A DNA stretch of 64,000 nucleotides from Blautia hominis (GTDB lineage: Bacteria; Bacillota; Clostridia; Lachnospirales; Lachnospiraceae). Under the pieces are notes generated by a model. It saw nothing but the letters and a program-made list of their open reading frames with translations. It ran no database searches and was not told the DNA's origin. Position numbers and translations under genes: made by a program. Location of the stretch: assembly GCA_002270465.1 (NCBI GenBank), contig NQOF01000007.1:124001-188000 (forward strand), written 5' to 3'. Below are positions 16,697 through 25,426 of this stretch, one piece after another. Position 1 is the stretch's first letter. Each line of letters starts with the position of its first letter.

Positions 16697-17590
16697 CTAA
16701 TTGCCGTCGTTTGCACGAATCAGCCTGATATATACAAGACTCAGCAGAATCCCGATCGCCAGAATAAAAAGGGCAATGGCCATACCGTATCCTATCTGAT
16801 ATGCAATGAACGCTTTTTGATACATAAATATAGAAAGTGTTGTTGTCATAATAGCCGGTCCGCCTCCTGTCATGGCAAACACAAGGCCAAATGCGCCCAA
16901 GGTAGACAATGTCACGATCACGAATGTGGTGGCCATAGTGCTTTTTATCATGGGCAGTGTGATCCTGAGCAAGATCTGGAATCCATTGGCACCGTCAATT
17001 TTAGCTGCCTCCACAATATCATCTGATATATTATCCAGGGATGCCTGGAACATCATCATGGAATAGGCCGACCCTTTCCATATATTTGCTATGACAACAC
17101 AGGCCATGGGAAATGTAAAGAGCCAGGAAACCGGCGATATCCCGAAAATACCCGTGATCTTATTCAATGTACCTGCATCGGCAAAAAAGGAGCTGAACAT
17201 AAATGCCGCGATCACTTCCGGGGTGATCCAGCCTGCTACTACTGTAAAGCCGACAAATTTCCGAACCAGTCTGTTTTTCCCTCTCATGAGAGATGCCAGC
17301 AGAAATCCCAGACACTGCTGCCCAATAATACCTGAAAACACCAAAAATACCATGGTATTCTTTAATACAGTAAGAAGTTTCGGGTCTTTGAAAATCTCAA
17401 TAAAATTCCTGAACCCCACAAATTTCATTGCCTGTGCGGAACTCCCCGTCAGTGAAATGTCCGTAAAAGAAAAAAAGACAGTCATGATCATGGGGCCTAT
17501 GAAGAAAACGCCAAGCAGTAAAATTGATGGGGAGAAAAAAAGTGCTGTCTTCCATATCTTTCGTTTTTCTTGATTTCTTGTTCCAACCAT
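16697..17590 (-). CDS. carbohydrate ABC transporter permease, MalF/CUT1 type
   Basis: 297 residues from ATG 17590; GGAG lies about nine bases upstream. A longer frame to 17626 would include the ribosome site itself. A first hydrophobic segment follows a basic N-terminus, and the EAA loop reads 'DIVEAAKIDGANGFQILLRITLP'. Membrane partner of the MalG-type protein. The region before the start holds a perfect 31-base palindrome and a 130-bp repeat that separate it from the binding-protein gene. Confidence 0.92.
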   Translation of the reverse strand: MVGTRNQEKRKIWKTALFFSPSILLLGVFFIGPMIMTVFFSFTDISLTGSSAQAMKFVGFRNFIEIFKDPKLLTVLKNTMVFLVFSGIIGQQCLGFLLASLMRGKNRLVRKFVGFTVVAGWITPEVIAAFMFSSFFADAGTLNKITGIFGISPVSWLFTFPMACVVIANIWKGSAYSMMMFQASLDNISDDIVEAAKIDGANGFQILLRITLPMIKSTMATTFVIVTLSTLGAFGLVFAMTGGGPAIMTTTLSIFMYQKAFIAYQIGYGMAIALFILAIGILLSLVYIRLIRANDGN

Positions 17591-17610
17591 CCTCAGTCTC
17601 TCCTTTAAAG

Positions 17611-17641
17611 ATTCAGCTTGGAGCAATGCTCCAAGCTGAAT
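17611..17641. terminator. perfect 31-base palindrome between binding protein and permease
   Basis: ATTCAGCTTGGAGCA and its complement are separated by one base. A stable intercistronic hairpin, just after the repeat and 21 bases before the permease start. No T-run follows (TTTAAAGG), so read-through is expected. It may protect the upstream mRNA from 3' decay. Confidence 0.6.
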
Positions 17642-17657
17642 GTAGATCCTTTATTTA

Positions 17658-17788
17658 TAACTATTCAGTGCCTTCACAGTTACAGGCAAAAATCCATGCA
17701 GAATGGCCTTCGGCAATGGGATTTTTGCTTGGCTGCGGTACGCTTTCTTACGGTCAGCACAGTAAATGCGCTGACCTACTGAATAGTT
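17658..17788 (-). repeat. 130-bp MITE-like palindromic repeat, copy A
   Basis: Bounded by TAACTATTCAG and CTGAATAGTTT. Inside are TTCACAGTTACAGGCAAAAA, ATCCATGCAGAAT, and the GCTT-GGCTGCGG...CTTACGGTCAGC block shared with the other copies. It lies between the binding-protein stop (17793) and the first permease gene, inside the operon. Confidence 0.9.
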
Positions 17789-17792
17789 TCCT

Positions 17793-19184
17793 TTATTTCA
17801 CAGTCACGTTTTCCTCGCCCACAATTCGTTTCATCTCTGACTCAAAAGTAGCTGCCGCATCATCCGGACTTGCGCTTCCCATGGCAATGCTCTCCACCAC
17901 CTCTGTAAACATGGTTGTCAGAGTGGAATATCCCTCTACGGACGGTCTGAAATGTGCATACGGCAGCATCTCGCCGGCCTCTTTTACTACAGACATTTTC
18001 TGTGATAAGTATGTTTCATCCTCCATGACGTCTTTACGCACGGCCAAGTCACCTGAGAACATGGCGTATTTAAGCTGGCAGTCTTTTCCTGCAATGAACT
18101 TCAGAAGTTCTTCCCCGCCGGTTTTATTATTGGCATTCTTGGGAATCGCCCAGGTCCAGCCGCCGGACATGGTGCTGAAACCGTCACCGCTTCCGTCATA
18201 TGTGGGAATCTTGGCAACCGCCCAGGTATCAAGACCTTCCGGCCATTCATAGGTCCTTCCCTCTCCCCAGTTTCCGGGTACCCAGCTTCCTGTGAAGATC
18301 ATGCCCAGTTTTCCGTTTTTCATATAATCACTTACAAAAAGGTCTTCCACTTTCTGCTGTGATACAATACTGAGAGGTGCACCGATCTTCTCCACATTGT
18401 AAACATCATTTACAAAATTATAGACCTTCAGTAAATTCTCTTTATCAACAACCCATTTCTTTGTGTCAAAATCATATAAAGTTCCGCCTGTTCCCGAGTA
18501 AAGCTCCTGGAAGGTTCTCATAGAAGTCTCCTCAGGTGAGGTTTTGGATGCATACAGGAAAAATGGGATAAATCCTTCGCCTCCAACCTCTTTCAGCTTT
18601 TTGCCGGCCTCAATGATCTCATCCCAGTTCTTTGGCTGGAACGGAACAGAAACCCCTGCTTCCTCCATCAGCTTCTTGTCATACCAAAGACACTGGGTAT
18701 CCGTGGAAAACGGAACCCCGTACTGCACACCGTCAGCACCTTTGGCGCCGTCCAGGATAGCCTCCTCAAACTGGCCTGCATCCTCCCAATTCTTCATGAA
18801 TTCATCCAGCGGTTCCAGATAACCGGCCTCCGCATCGGACATGATCATGAACCCATCCTCGGTTATCAGATCAGGAGATGTCTCTTTTGACTGCATCATC
18901 ATTGTGATTTTTGTGTACATGTCAGAGCCATTGACGATTTCAATGATCTCCACTTTCTTTCCCGGATTCTGCTTCTCAAACTCATCTGCCAGCCCTCTGT
19001 AAAAATCAACACGGTCTGCCCCCACAGCCATCTTGATCACATCAGACTCAGCGGAACTGCCGCCGCTTTCCTCTGTCTCTGCTTTTTTTGTCTCATCTGC
19101 CGGTTTATCGCCCCCGCTTCCGCATCCAATCAATGATACACACATCATCGCTGCCAACAGACCTGCAATTTTCTTTTTAAACAT
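17793..19184 (-). CDS. sugar-binding lipoprotein of a CUT1 ABC transporter
   Basis: 463 residues from ATG 19184, preceded by AAAGGAGGAGG. The N-terminus MFKKKIAGLLAAMMCVSLIG runs into a Cys, giving lipobox LIGC, so the mature protein is a membrane-anchored lipoprotein. A Gly/Ser/Glu-rich linker precedes an SBP family 1 fold ('VKMAVGADR.DFYRGLADEFEKQNPGKKVEIIE'-like start, 'GAKGADGVQYGVPFSTDTQCLWYDKKL'-like body). It captures the substrate, probably a mannose-containing oligosaccharide. First gene of the operon, with a consensus promoter and ROK-type operators upstream. Confidence 0.94.
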   Translation of the reverse strand: MFKKKIAGLLAAMMCVSLIGCGSGGDKPADETKKAETEESGGSSAESDVIKMAVGADRVDFYRGLADEFEKQNPGKKVEIIEIVNGSDMYTKITMMMQSKETSPDLITEDGFMIMSDAEAGYLEPLDEFMKNWEDAGQFEEAILDGAKGADGVQYGVPFSTDTQCLWYDKKLMEEAGVSVPFQPKNWDEIIEAGKKLKEVGGEGFIPFFLYASKTSPEETSMRTFQELYSGTGGTLYDFDTKKWVVDKENLLKVYNFVNDVYNVEKIGAPLSIVSQQKVEDLFVSDYMKNGKLGMIFTGSWVPGNWGEGRTYEWPEGLDTWAVAKIPTYDGSGDGFSTMSGGWTWAIPKNANNKTGGEELLKFIAGKDCQLKYAMFSGDLAVRKDVMEDETYLSQKMSVVKEAGEMLPYAHFRPSVEGYSTLTTMFTEVVESIAMGSASPDDAAATFESEMKRIVGEENVTVK

Positions 19185-19243
19185 AAAAATACCTCCTCCT
19201 TTACACAAAGACCAGCTTTTTGGTCTCTCTTTTTGATGAGTAC

Positions 19244-19272
19244 ATAGTAACATCGTTTTACTATAAAGTCAA
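19244..19272 (-). promoter_or_regulatory. sigma-A promoter of the mannoside operon
   Basis: Minus strand TTGACT (19267-19272), 17-base spacer, TACTAT (19244-19249). An operator candidate lies in the spacer and a second immediately upstream of the -35. Confidence 0.8.
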
Positions 19273-19286
19273 TTTATTTTACTATA
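19256..19286. promoter_or_regulatory. tandem operators TTTTACTATA for the ROK repressor
   Basis: TTTTACTATA occurs at 19256-19265 and 19277-19286, exactly 21 bases apart (two helical turns). One copy is inside the promoter spacer and one just upstream of the -35. A third, TTTACTATATA, lies in front of the divergent ROK regulator gene (19641-19651). Position and sharing suggest repression by that regulator; this is inference. Confidence 0.6.
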
Positions 19287-19505
19287 TAATGTGCAATTCG
19301 ACCTTTTTCACATTTTTTTATCAAATTATTTGTGCACTTTTTCCATTTCGCAACAACATTACAGTCTCATAAGTAAACTCTCCGTACTATTGCCTTTTAT
19401 TAACATCTATACTATAATGAATTTAAGAATACAAAGTCACTATGCATTTTGGGGTTTTATGTTTCTTTTCTACCTGCTCTCCCACAAACGCAAAGTCTGA
19501 TCTCT

Positions 19506-19638
19506 GTAACTGTTCCGTAGATCTGCGTTTCCTGCGCTGACCGCAGGAAAGCATTTTGCATCCAGGCAAAACGCCCCTCACCAATGACGATTCTGTACGG
19601 ATTTTTGCCTGTAACCGTAAGGGTGCTGAACAGCTGCA
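19506..19638 (+). repeat. 130-bp MITE-like palindromic repeat, copy E (diverged)
   Basis: Starts GTAACTGTTCCG and ends CTGAACAGCTGC. It shares TCTGCG, GCGCTGACCG, ACGATTCTG, GGATTTTTGCCTGTAAC and the terminal block with copies A-C but has more mismatches. It lies directly upstream of the ROK regulator. Confidence 0.75.
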
Positions 19639-19640
19639 AA

Positions 19641-19651
19641 TTTACTATATA
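19641..19651. promoter_or_regulatory. operator-like TTTACTATATA before the ROK regulator
   Basis: Matches the tandem sites at 19256-19286 and lies 14 bases before the regulator's start codon, where binding would block its own expression. Confidence 0.5.
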
Positions 19652-19664
19652 AAGGCGGTATTAT

Positions 19665-20894
19665 ATGATGGAAAAAACCGGATCAAATATCCAGGACGTG
19701 AAATCGAAAAATAGAATGCTTGTTTTAAAGCATATAGCAACAAGCAGCGGAATATCAAGAGTTGATATCGCCCGGAGTACCGGGCTGTCAAAAATGACGG
19801 TAGGCAACATTGTTACAGAACTGCTCAGCTCCGGTCTGGCAGAAGAGACCATAAATGTTTCCAATAATACTTCTGCAAGTTACGGACGCAGGCCTATCCT
19901 TCTTACTCTGGCCCAAAACTCCCCCTGTATCTGCGGAATGCTGATCAAAAGAAAGCTGTTTCAGATCATTCTTTCTGATTTGGGCGGCAGGATCTTTAAA
20001 CAGGTGGATTACCCTTATGACACCCTTAACAGCTCAGAAGACCTGCTTCAGATTTTAACGAAAGCTTATACGGAGTGTGCAGAAAGCACGAAACGGCGTA
20101 TCATTGCAATTGGTATCGCTTCCCTCGGGCCATTGGATTCCTCAAAGGGTATCATACTGAATCCCCCTTATTTCTATGGCATCGAGAACCTGCCCATTGT
20201 TTCTATCATCAGGGAGGAGACCGGCCTGCCTGTATTTCTGGTGAATGACGCCACAGCAGGGGCTTTTTCAGAAAAATTGTTTGGCTCCGGCACCTCTATA
20301 TCTAATTTTGCTTATCTTCATATTATGAATGGGATCGGAGCCGGGTTTATTTTGAATCATGCTCTATATGACGGGGATTCGGGTCAGAGCGGCGAGATCG
20401 GCCATACCTCTATTAATTTTGACGGCCCCCTCTGCGCCTGCGGCAACCGGGGATGCCTGGATCTATATGCCAACCTGGATAACCTGCAGCAAAGGATAAA
20501 GGAGCTTGCTCCCTTTTACCCCAACTCTCCCTTATCCATCCCCAAGACACCCGGCTGGCTGGACATTGTATCCTGCGGCAATCAGCAGGACCCTCTTGCA
20601 GTCACCGTGCTGGAGGAATTCTGCTCCTACATCGCCTATTCCCTCAGCAATACCCTGAATCTGCTCAACCTCTCCACCATCATCGTGGGGTATGATTCTG
20701 ATGGAACCAACACCATCATCGAGGATCTGCTGTATCACAAACTCTCCAGGATCACCCTGACAGCCAAATTCAATCCTCTTTCCATCCTCCACTCCACATT
20801 CGGAGGCAACGCCCCGCTCATTGGCTCCGTAGCCCTTGCAGCGGACAAGGTTTTCAGCGGTCATCTCACACTGCTGGAACTGGAGACACTATAA
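19665..20894 (+). CDS. ROK-family transcriptional repressor (XylR/NagC type)
   Basis: 409 residues. The N-terminal winged helix-turn-helix spans about 15-65, with recognition region 'SRVDIARSTGLSKMTVGNIV'. The ROK sugar-binding domain follows: 'VFLVNDATAGAFSE', 'NGIGAGFILN' and 'GEIGHTSI', with the zinc cluster 'CACGNRGCLDLYA' intact. The start has two adjacent ATGs (19665, 19668) after a weak AAGGCGG site. It is divergent from the mannoside operon and should repress it, with sugar as inducer. The shared TTTACTATA sites support this. Confidence 0.9.
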   Translation: MMEKTGSNIQDVKSKNRMLVLKHIATSSGISRVDIARSTGLSKMTVGNIVTELLSSGLAEETINVSNNTSASYGRRPILLTLAQNSPCICGMLIKRKLFQIILSDLGGRIFKQVDYPYDTLNSSEDLLQILTKAYTECAESTKRRIIAIGIASLGPLDSSKGIILNPPYFYGIENLPIVSIIREETGLPVFLVNDATAGAFSEKLFGSGTSISNFAYLHIMNGIGAGFILNHALYDGDSGQSGEIGHTSINFDGPLCACGNRGCLDLYANLDNLQQRIKELAPFYPNSPLSIPKTPGWLDIVSCGNQQDPLAVTVLEEFCSYIAYSLSNTLNLLNLSTIIVGYDSDGTNTIIEDLLYHKLSRITLTAKFNPLSILHSTFGGNAPLIGSVALAADKVFSGHLTLLELETL

Positions 20895-20900
20895 CGCATA

Positions 20901-20957
20901 AAAGGCGCTGTACAGCAAGGAATACGCAACACATATTCCTTGCTATACAGCGCCTTT
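20901..20957. terminator. bidirectional terminator with 24-base arms
   Basis: AAAGGCGCTGTACAGCAAGG-AATA pairs with its complement at 20934-20957 with one mismatch and a nine-base loop; A-rich and T-rich ends flank it. It lies between the convergent ROK regulator and the DUF1700-like gene. Confidence 0.85.
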
Positions 20958-20972
20958 CATAAGCCTTGGCCG

Positions 20973-21443
20973 CTACATCCTTCTGCGCAGGAAGGAGAGC
21001 AGGATCAAAACTGCCACAATAGGGAGTACCACCGGTAACAGCGCACTGACAATACTGATGATCAGAGCGATCACACCCACCACGATCAAGATCCCCAGTG
21101 CCAGATGCACGGTTGGGTTATTATGCATCTTTTCCTGCACATGGTGGAAACCACTGCCGGAGTTCTCGCTCCCACTCTGGCTGTAGGAGGTCTGGTTGTA
21201 TGAAGACTGGCTCCCGTGCCCTTCCTGGTGACCAGTGCCGGACGCACCGGAAGTCTCCAGGATCGTGCGGGCGATCAGCCGGGGATCTCCCAGGCGCCCT
21301 GTCACCTCCGCCTCAGATGCGCCTTTTTTTATCTCATCGCTTATATATTGGTCGTAATATTGTACATGTCCATTTACCACATTTTGAGGAAGCTCTGAAG
21401 CGAGCGTTTCCCGCAGTACCTCTAAAAATTCTCGTTTGCTCAT
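20973..21443 (-). CDS. DUF1700-like membrane protein
   Basis: 156 residues. The N-terminal part (about 1-65) 'MSKREFLEVLRETLASELPQ' then 'YYDQYISDEIKKGASEAEVTGRLGDPRLIA' resembles the helical DUF1700/HAAS domain found next to PadR regulators. A Ser/Gly/Gln/Asn-rich linker (about 66-105) precedes a hydrophobic region (about 113-150, one or two helices) and a basic end, FLRRRM. No PadR gene is next to it. Function unknown, probably envelope-associated. Confidence 0.7.
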   Translation of the reverse strand: MSKREFLEVLRETLASELPQNVVNGHVQYYDQYISDEIKKGASEAEVTGRLGDPRLIARTILETSGASGTGHQEGHGSQSSYNQTSYSQSGSENSGSGFHHVQEKMHNNPTVHLALGILIVVGVIALIISIVSALLPVVLPIVAVLILLSFLRRRM

Positions 21444-21569
21444 GGCATCAAAATCCTTTCCTGTTATACCGCCATCTTATCATATCTTTCCCAAAAAGTA
21501 ATGATAATTCATTAAAATTTTTATTAAAATAAAAGAAAAATCCCCATGTCCCTGCCTAGGGTAATATAA

Positions 21570-21612
21570 AAACACCCTGGGGAAACTGCATCAACAGTTC
21601 CCCACAGGGTGT
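21570..21612 (-). terminator. rho-independent terminator after the small export protein
   Basis: Minus strand ACACCCTGTGGGGAACTG pairs with CAGTTTCCCCAGGGTGT, a long stem with a small loop, followed by TTTTAT. Confidence 0.85.
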
Positions 21613-21620
21613 CCTCAATT

Positions 21621-22121
21621 CTAACTTAATACGGAACCAAGCGCTCCATATCCCAAAAAGCACATGATGATCGTGGCTATACAGAGTCCCAGCAAAATGG
21701 CGGGAACGGACTTTTTCAGATCCACTTCCAGAAGAGATGCGATCAAAGCTCCTGTCCATGCTCCGGTTCCCGGCAGCGGGATCCCCACGAACAGAACAAG
21801 TCCCCAGAACTCATATTTTTTAATCTTGTCACTCTTTCCCATGGCCCTTTTTTCCAGCTTAACGATCAGAGGGCGAAACACTTTTGTCTTCTTCAGCCAC
21901 TTAAAAATCTGTCTGATAAAAAGCAGAATGAACGGGATAGGGATGATATTCCCGAGGATACAGGCAATGACGGCCTGAAGCATGGGAATTTTCAATACGG
22001 TTGCCAGTAAAAGTCCGCCCCTCAGTTCCAGTATGGGAACCATGGAAATCAAAAAGACGGCTGCTTCCGGTGTCAGGAAGGACGGCATGTTTTCAGCAAA
22101 CCAATGTACTACGGATTCCAT
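21621..22121 (-). CDS. small multidrug export family membrane protein (COG2426 type)
   Basis: 166 residues with four to five hydrophobic segments. 'VPILELRGGLLLA' near residue 30 and 'GIPLPGTGAWTGALIASLL' near residue 115 are the two conserved motifs of the COG2426/Sm_multidrug_ex family. The family name reflects an old drug-export claim; the true substrate is unsettled. It starts 12 bases after the aminotransferase stop, so the two are co-transcribed. Confidence 0.88.
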   Translation of the reverse strand: MESVVHWFAENMPSFLTPEAAVFLISMVPILELRGGLLLATVLKIPMLQAVIACILGNIIPIPFILLFIRQIFKWLKKTKVFRPLIVKLEKRAMGKSDKIKKYEFWGLVLFVGIPLPGTGAWTGALIASLLEVDLKKSVPAILLGLCIATIIMCFLGYGALGSVLS

Positions 22122-22133
22122 TAAAACCTCCTG

Positions 22134-23324
22134 TTACTTTACCTGGAATTCTTCAGCCAGAGCTTTGAAGCCAGGCATAGAATTCATGATTGTTTCGTAG
22201 GATACACAGTAAGCGATCCGCACATAACCGGGGCAGGCAAAAGAAGATCCCGGAACGATCAGGATATTGTGCTTCTTCGCCGCCGCACAGAAGGCCTTCT
22301 CGTCCTCCACCGGGGATTTTACGAACAGGTAGAATGCGCCTTCCGGCTTTATGCACTCAAATCCCAGTTCTTTCAGTCCATTATATAAGGCTTCCCGGTT
22401 ACGGTTATAAAACGGTACGTCTACTTTGGCATCCAGACACTTTGCGACAACTTTCTGCATCAGGGACGGAGCATTGACATATCCGAGAATACGGGTAGCC
22501 ACGTTCGCTGCTGCAATTACATCCTCAGCATCACTCACTTCATCCGGAATCACCAGATATCCGATACGCTCACCCGGAAGGGACAAGGACTTGCTGTAGG
22601 AATAACCAATGATAGCATTTTCATAGTATTTTGTCAAATACGGAACCTCAATCCCATCATATACCAGTTCCCTGTAAGGCTCGTCCGAAATGAGATAAAT
22701 ATCGGTTCCCAGCTCTTTTTCTTTTCCGCGGAGGATTTCTGCCATCTTCTTGATCGTATCCTCAGAGTACACAACACCTGTGGGGTTATTTGGAGAGTTG
22801 ATGATCACAGCCTTGGTTTTTGCAGTGATCTTTTGCTCCAGTTCTTCCAGGTTCGGCTGGAATGTCTCCGTATTGGGGCTTACAACCACGATCTTACCGT
22901 CATAGTTTGAGACATAGCTGTTATACTCACCAAAATACGGTGCAATGACGATCACCTCGTCCCCCGGGTTCAACAGGGTTTTTAGGATAACGTTCAATCC
23001 TCCTGCCGCACCTACCGTCATAATGATATTCTGTTCCCCAAAAGCAGTGCCGAATCTTTTATTAATGGATGCAGCGATGGCTCCCCTTACATCCTCGTAT
23101 CCGCTGTTGTTCATATATCCGTGCAGCACAACCGGATCTTCTTTCTCCAGCTCCTCATAGACTGCCTGCTTTACCTCCGCCGGCGCCGGGACATTGGGGT
23201 TTCCAAGGCTGAAGTCATATACATTCTCAGCTCCGTATTTGGCCGCCATAATTTTGCCTTCCTCAAACATAGCCCGGATAGCTGAACTGTTTTTTACCAA
23301 ATTCACCATTTTATCTGCTATCAT
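22134..23324 (-). CDS. PLP-dependent class I/II aminotransferase
   Basis: 396 residues from ATG 23324 (AAAGGAAG six bases upstream; a longer frame starts at 23357). Fold type I features: 'YDFSLGNPNVPAP' near the start, 'GAAGGLNVILKTLL' (phosphate contact), 'INSPNNPTGVVYSE' (NPTG), 'LISDEPYRELVYDG' (Asp-x-x-Tyr) and 'IGYSYSKSLSLPGERIGY' with the PLP Schiff-base Lys. The C-terminal Arg contact is in 'GYVRIAYC'. It transfers amino groups from an amino acid, probably aspartate- or aromatic-type; exact substrate unclear. Upstream of the COG2426 protein in one transcript. Confidence 0.92.
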   Translation of the reverse strand: MIADKMVNLVKNSSAIRAMFEEGKIMAAKYGAENVYDFSLGNPNVPAPAEVKQAVYEELEKEDPVVLHGYMNNSGYEDVRGAIAASINKRFGTAFGEQNIIMTVGAAGGLNVILKTLLNPGDEVIVIAPYFGEYNSYVSNYDGKIVVVSPNTETFQPNLEELEQKITAKTKAVIINSPNNPTGVVYSEDTIKKMAEILRGKEKELGTDIYLISDEPYRELVYDGIEVPYLTKYYENAIIGYSYSKSLSLPGERIGYLVIPDEVSDAEDVIAAANVATRILGYVNAPSLMQKVVAKCLDAKVDVPFYNRNREALYNGLKELGFECIKPEGAFYLFVKSPVEDEKAFCAAAKKHNILIVPGSSFACPGYVRIAYCVSYETIMNSMPGFKALAEEFQVK

Positions 23325-23434
23325 ATTATTACTCTTCCTTTCTATGTAGTCTTTCATTCGGATACCTACGATTATACCATTTTCCGTCCGGCAAAATCAA
23401 CGTTTTAACACATTAAATCAAAAAATTATTTTTT

Positions 23435-25168
23435 TTACACAAAGGACAGCTTATAAAGGCTGCTGTACAGACCATCTCTCTGCATCAGCTCCTCATGGGT
23501 CCCCTCCTCTGCGATCCCGTCGTCAGTCAGGACGAGTATCCTCTCCGCCTTACGGATCGTGGACAATCTGTGTGCAATGACAAAGGTTGTCCTGTCTTTT
23601 GCCAGGCTTTCCAGAGACTGCTGTACGATTTTCTCACTCTCATTGTCCAGTGCGGATGTGGCTTCATCAAAGATCAGGATCGGCGGATTCTTCAGGAATA
23701 CCCTGGCAATGGAAAGCCTCTGCTTCTGCCCTCCGGATAGCTTGACCCCTCTTTGTCCGATATCCGTGTCATAACCATCCTCCAGGCCCATAATAAAATC
23801 ATGCGCATTGGCGGCCCTTGCCGCACGAAGTACCTCCTCGTCCGTTGCATCCGGTTTCCCATAGCGTATATTCTCCATGACCGTTCCCGCAAACAGATAT
23901 ACATCCTGCTGTACAATACCAATATGATTTCTCAGACTCTGCAGCTTGATATTTCTCACGTCCATGCCGTCCAGACACACGCTTCCGCCGCTCACATCGT
24001 AAAACCTGGGAATCAGACTGCAGAGGGTTGTTTTTCCCGCACCGGAGCTTCCCACAAGAGCCACATATTCTCCGGCCTTTACCGTCAGATCCACATGGCT
24101 GAGCACTTCCTCCTGGCTCTCCTCATAGTGGAAAGAGACATCCCGGAATGCAATCTCTCCCTTCACATCCCCCAGTTCCACTGCATCAGGTACATCCTTG
24201 ATATCCGGCGCAATGGCCATGATCTCCAGGAACCGGGAGTAACCACTGTATCCGTTCTGGAACTGCTCTGTAAAGGTGATCAGCTTCTTCACAGGATCTG
24301 TAAAGTTATTGATATACAAAAGCACGGTCACCAGGTCCTCCACAGGCATTTTCCCTCTTGTCATGAAAAACGCACCTACCAGAAGCACCGTGATAGTGAT
24401 CAGGGTAGTAAATGCGCCCATGCCGGAGTTATAGGTTCCCATGTATTTATAACTACGTTTCTTGGAGTCCACAAAACGCTCATTGCCTTTCTGGAATTTC
24501 TTCATCTCTTCCTTCTCGTTGGCAAAAGATTTCACCACACGGATGCCGGAAAGGCTGTCCTCAATCTGGGTATTGATATCCGCGATCCGCGCCCTGTTTT
24601 CCCTGAATGCTGATTTCATCTTCCTGTTATAAATAAAAGCATAGATAAGAAGGAACGGCACAAACAGGAAGGCTGACAAGGCCAGTTTCGTGTTAATAAA
24701 CATCAGGATAATAAACGCACCGATAAATTTAATGACAGAGATCACCAAATCCTCAGGTCCATGGTGCAGCAGCTCACTGATGTCAAACAGATCAGAGGTA
24801 ATTCTGGACAGAAGATGTCCAACCTTCTGGTTATCGTAAAACGCAAAAGAGAGCTTCTGGTAATGTCCAAATATCTCGTTGCGCATATCCCGCTCGATCC
24901 TGGCTCCCATAATATGACCGTAATAGGCAATATAATAGTTACAAAATGCCTCCACCAGCACAAGGGCAACCATAAAAATACCCAGCTTCATGATCAGGTC
25001 TGTGGCCTCCCGCACAGGCTGGTTCACTACTGTGCTGGTGATATAGCGTACGATCAGCGGAATCACCAGCGTGATCCCCGCTCCTAAAATCGCAAAAAAC
25101 AGGTCAGAAAAAAACAAACCCTTATAGGGCTTATAATAGCTGACCAGTTTTTTCAGTGTTTTTCCCAT
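23435..25168 (-). CDS. ABC exporter, fused permease and ATPase
   Basis: 577 residues. Six transmembrane segments in the first 320 residues (type IV exporter fold), then an ATPase domain with Walker A 'VGSSGAGKTTL', Q-loop 'IGIVQQDVYLFAG', signature 'LSGGQKQRLSIARVF', Walker B 'ILIFDEATSALDNESE' and switch 'FVIAHRLSTI'. Full consensus motifs suggest an active homodimer or a heterodimer with a partner elsewhere. Exports lipids, peptides or drugs; substrate cannot be told. Stands alone between the aminotransferase pair and a 130-bp repeat. Confidence 0.94.
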   Translation of the reverse strand: MGKTLKKLVSYYKPYKGLFFSDLFFAILGAGITLVIPLIVRYITSTVVNQPVREATDLIMKLGIFMVALVLVEAFCNYYIAYYGHIMGARIERDMRNEIFGHYQKLSFAFYDNQKVGHLLSRITSDLFDISELLHHGPEDLVISVIKFIGAFIILMFINTKLALSAFLFVPFLLIYAFIYNRKMKSAFRENRARIADINTQIEDSLSGIRVVKSFANEKEEMKKFQKGNERFVDSKKRSYKYMGTYNSGMGAFTTLITITVLLVGAFFMTRGKMPVEDLVTVLLYINNFTDPVKKLITFTEQFQNGYSGYSRFLEIMAIAPDIKDVPDAVELGDVKGEIAFRDVSFHYEESQEEVLSHVDLTVKAGEYVALVGSSGAGKTTLCSLIPRFYDVSGGSVCLDGMDVRNIKLQSLRNHIGIVQQDVYLFAGTVMENIRYGKPDATDEEVLRAARAANAHDFIMGLEDGYDTDIGQRGVKLSGGQKQRLSIARVFLKNPPILIFDEATSALDNESEKIVQQSLESLAKDRTTFVIAHRLSTIRKAERILVLTDDGIAEEGTHEELMQRDGLYSSLYKLSFV

Positions 25169-25231
25169 CTCTTTTTATCTCTCCTTTTCTTTCTCGTGTC
25201 TATTCCGTGTTTTCAGTATGATCTCAGACAA

Positions 25232-25373
25232 CGATTCCATAGGTCTGCGCATTTTCTGCGCTGACCGTAAGAATGCGTTCCGCAGCCAAGTAATGATCCC
25301 ATTGCCGAAAGCGATCCTGCATGGATCTTTGCCTGTAACTGGCCTGTAACTGTGAAGGTACGAAACAGTTACA
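25232..25373 (-). repeat. 130-bp MITE-like palindromic repeat, copy D (diverged)
   Basis: Shares ATAGGTCTGCGCATT, CTGCGCTGACCGTAAGAA, GCAGCCAAG, GATCCCATTGCC, CCTGCATGGAT, TTTGCCTGTAACTG and TGTGAAGGTAC...AACAGTTAC with copies A-C. The left terminal repeat is decayed and CCTGTAACTG is duplicated near the right end. It lies between the ABC exporter start and the S8 protease stop. Confidence 0.85.
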
Positions 25374-25380
25374 ATCACAG

Positions 25381-25421
25381 TATAAAACAGGACACTGTTT
25401 TTGGCAATGTCCTGTTTTATA
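25381..25421. terminator. terminator after the S8 protease gene
   Basis: TATAAAACAGGACA pairs perfectly with TGTCCTGTTTTATA around a 13-base loop. It starts six bases after the stop at 25427. Confidence 0.75.
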
Positions 25422-25426
25422 AACTT

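Noticed and set aside
19665-20894. Second sugar kinase of the ROK family
   Set aside because: The N-terminal winged helix-turn-helix and divergent position mark it as a repressor.
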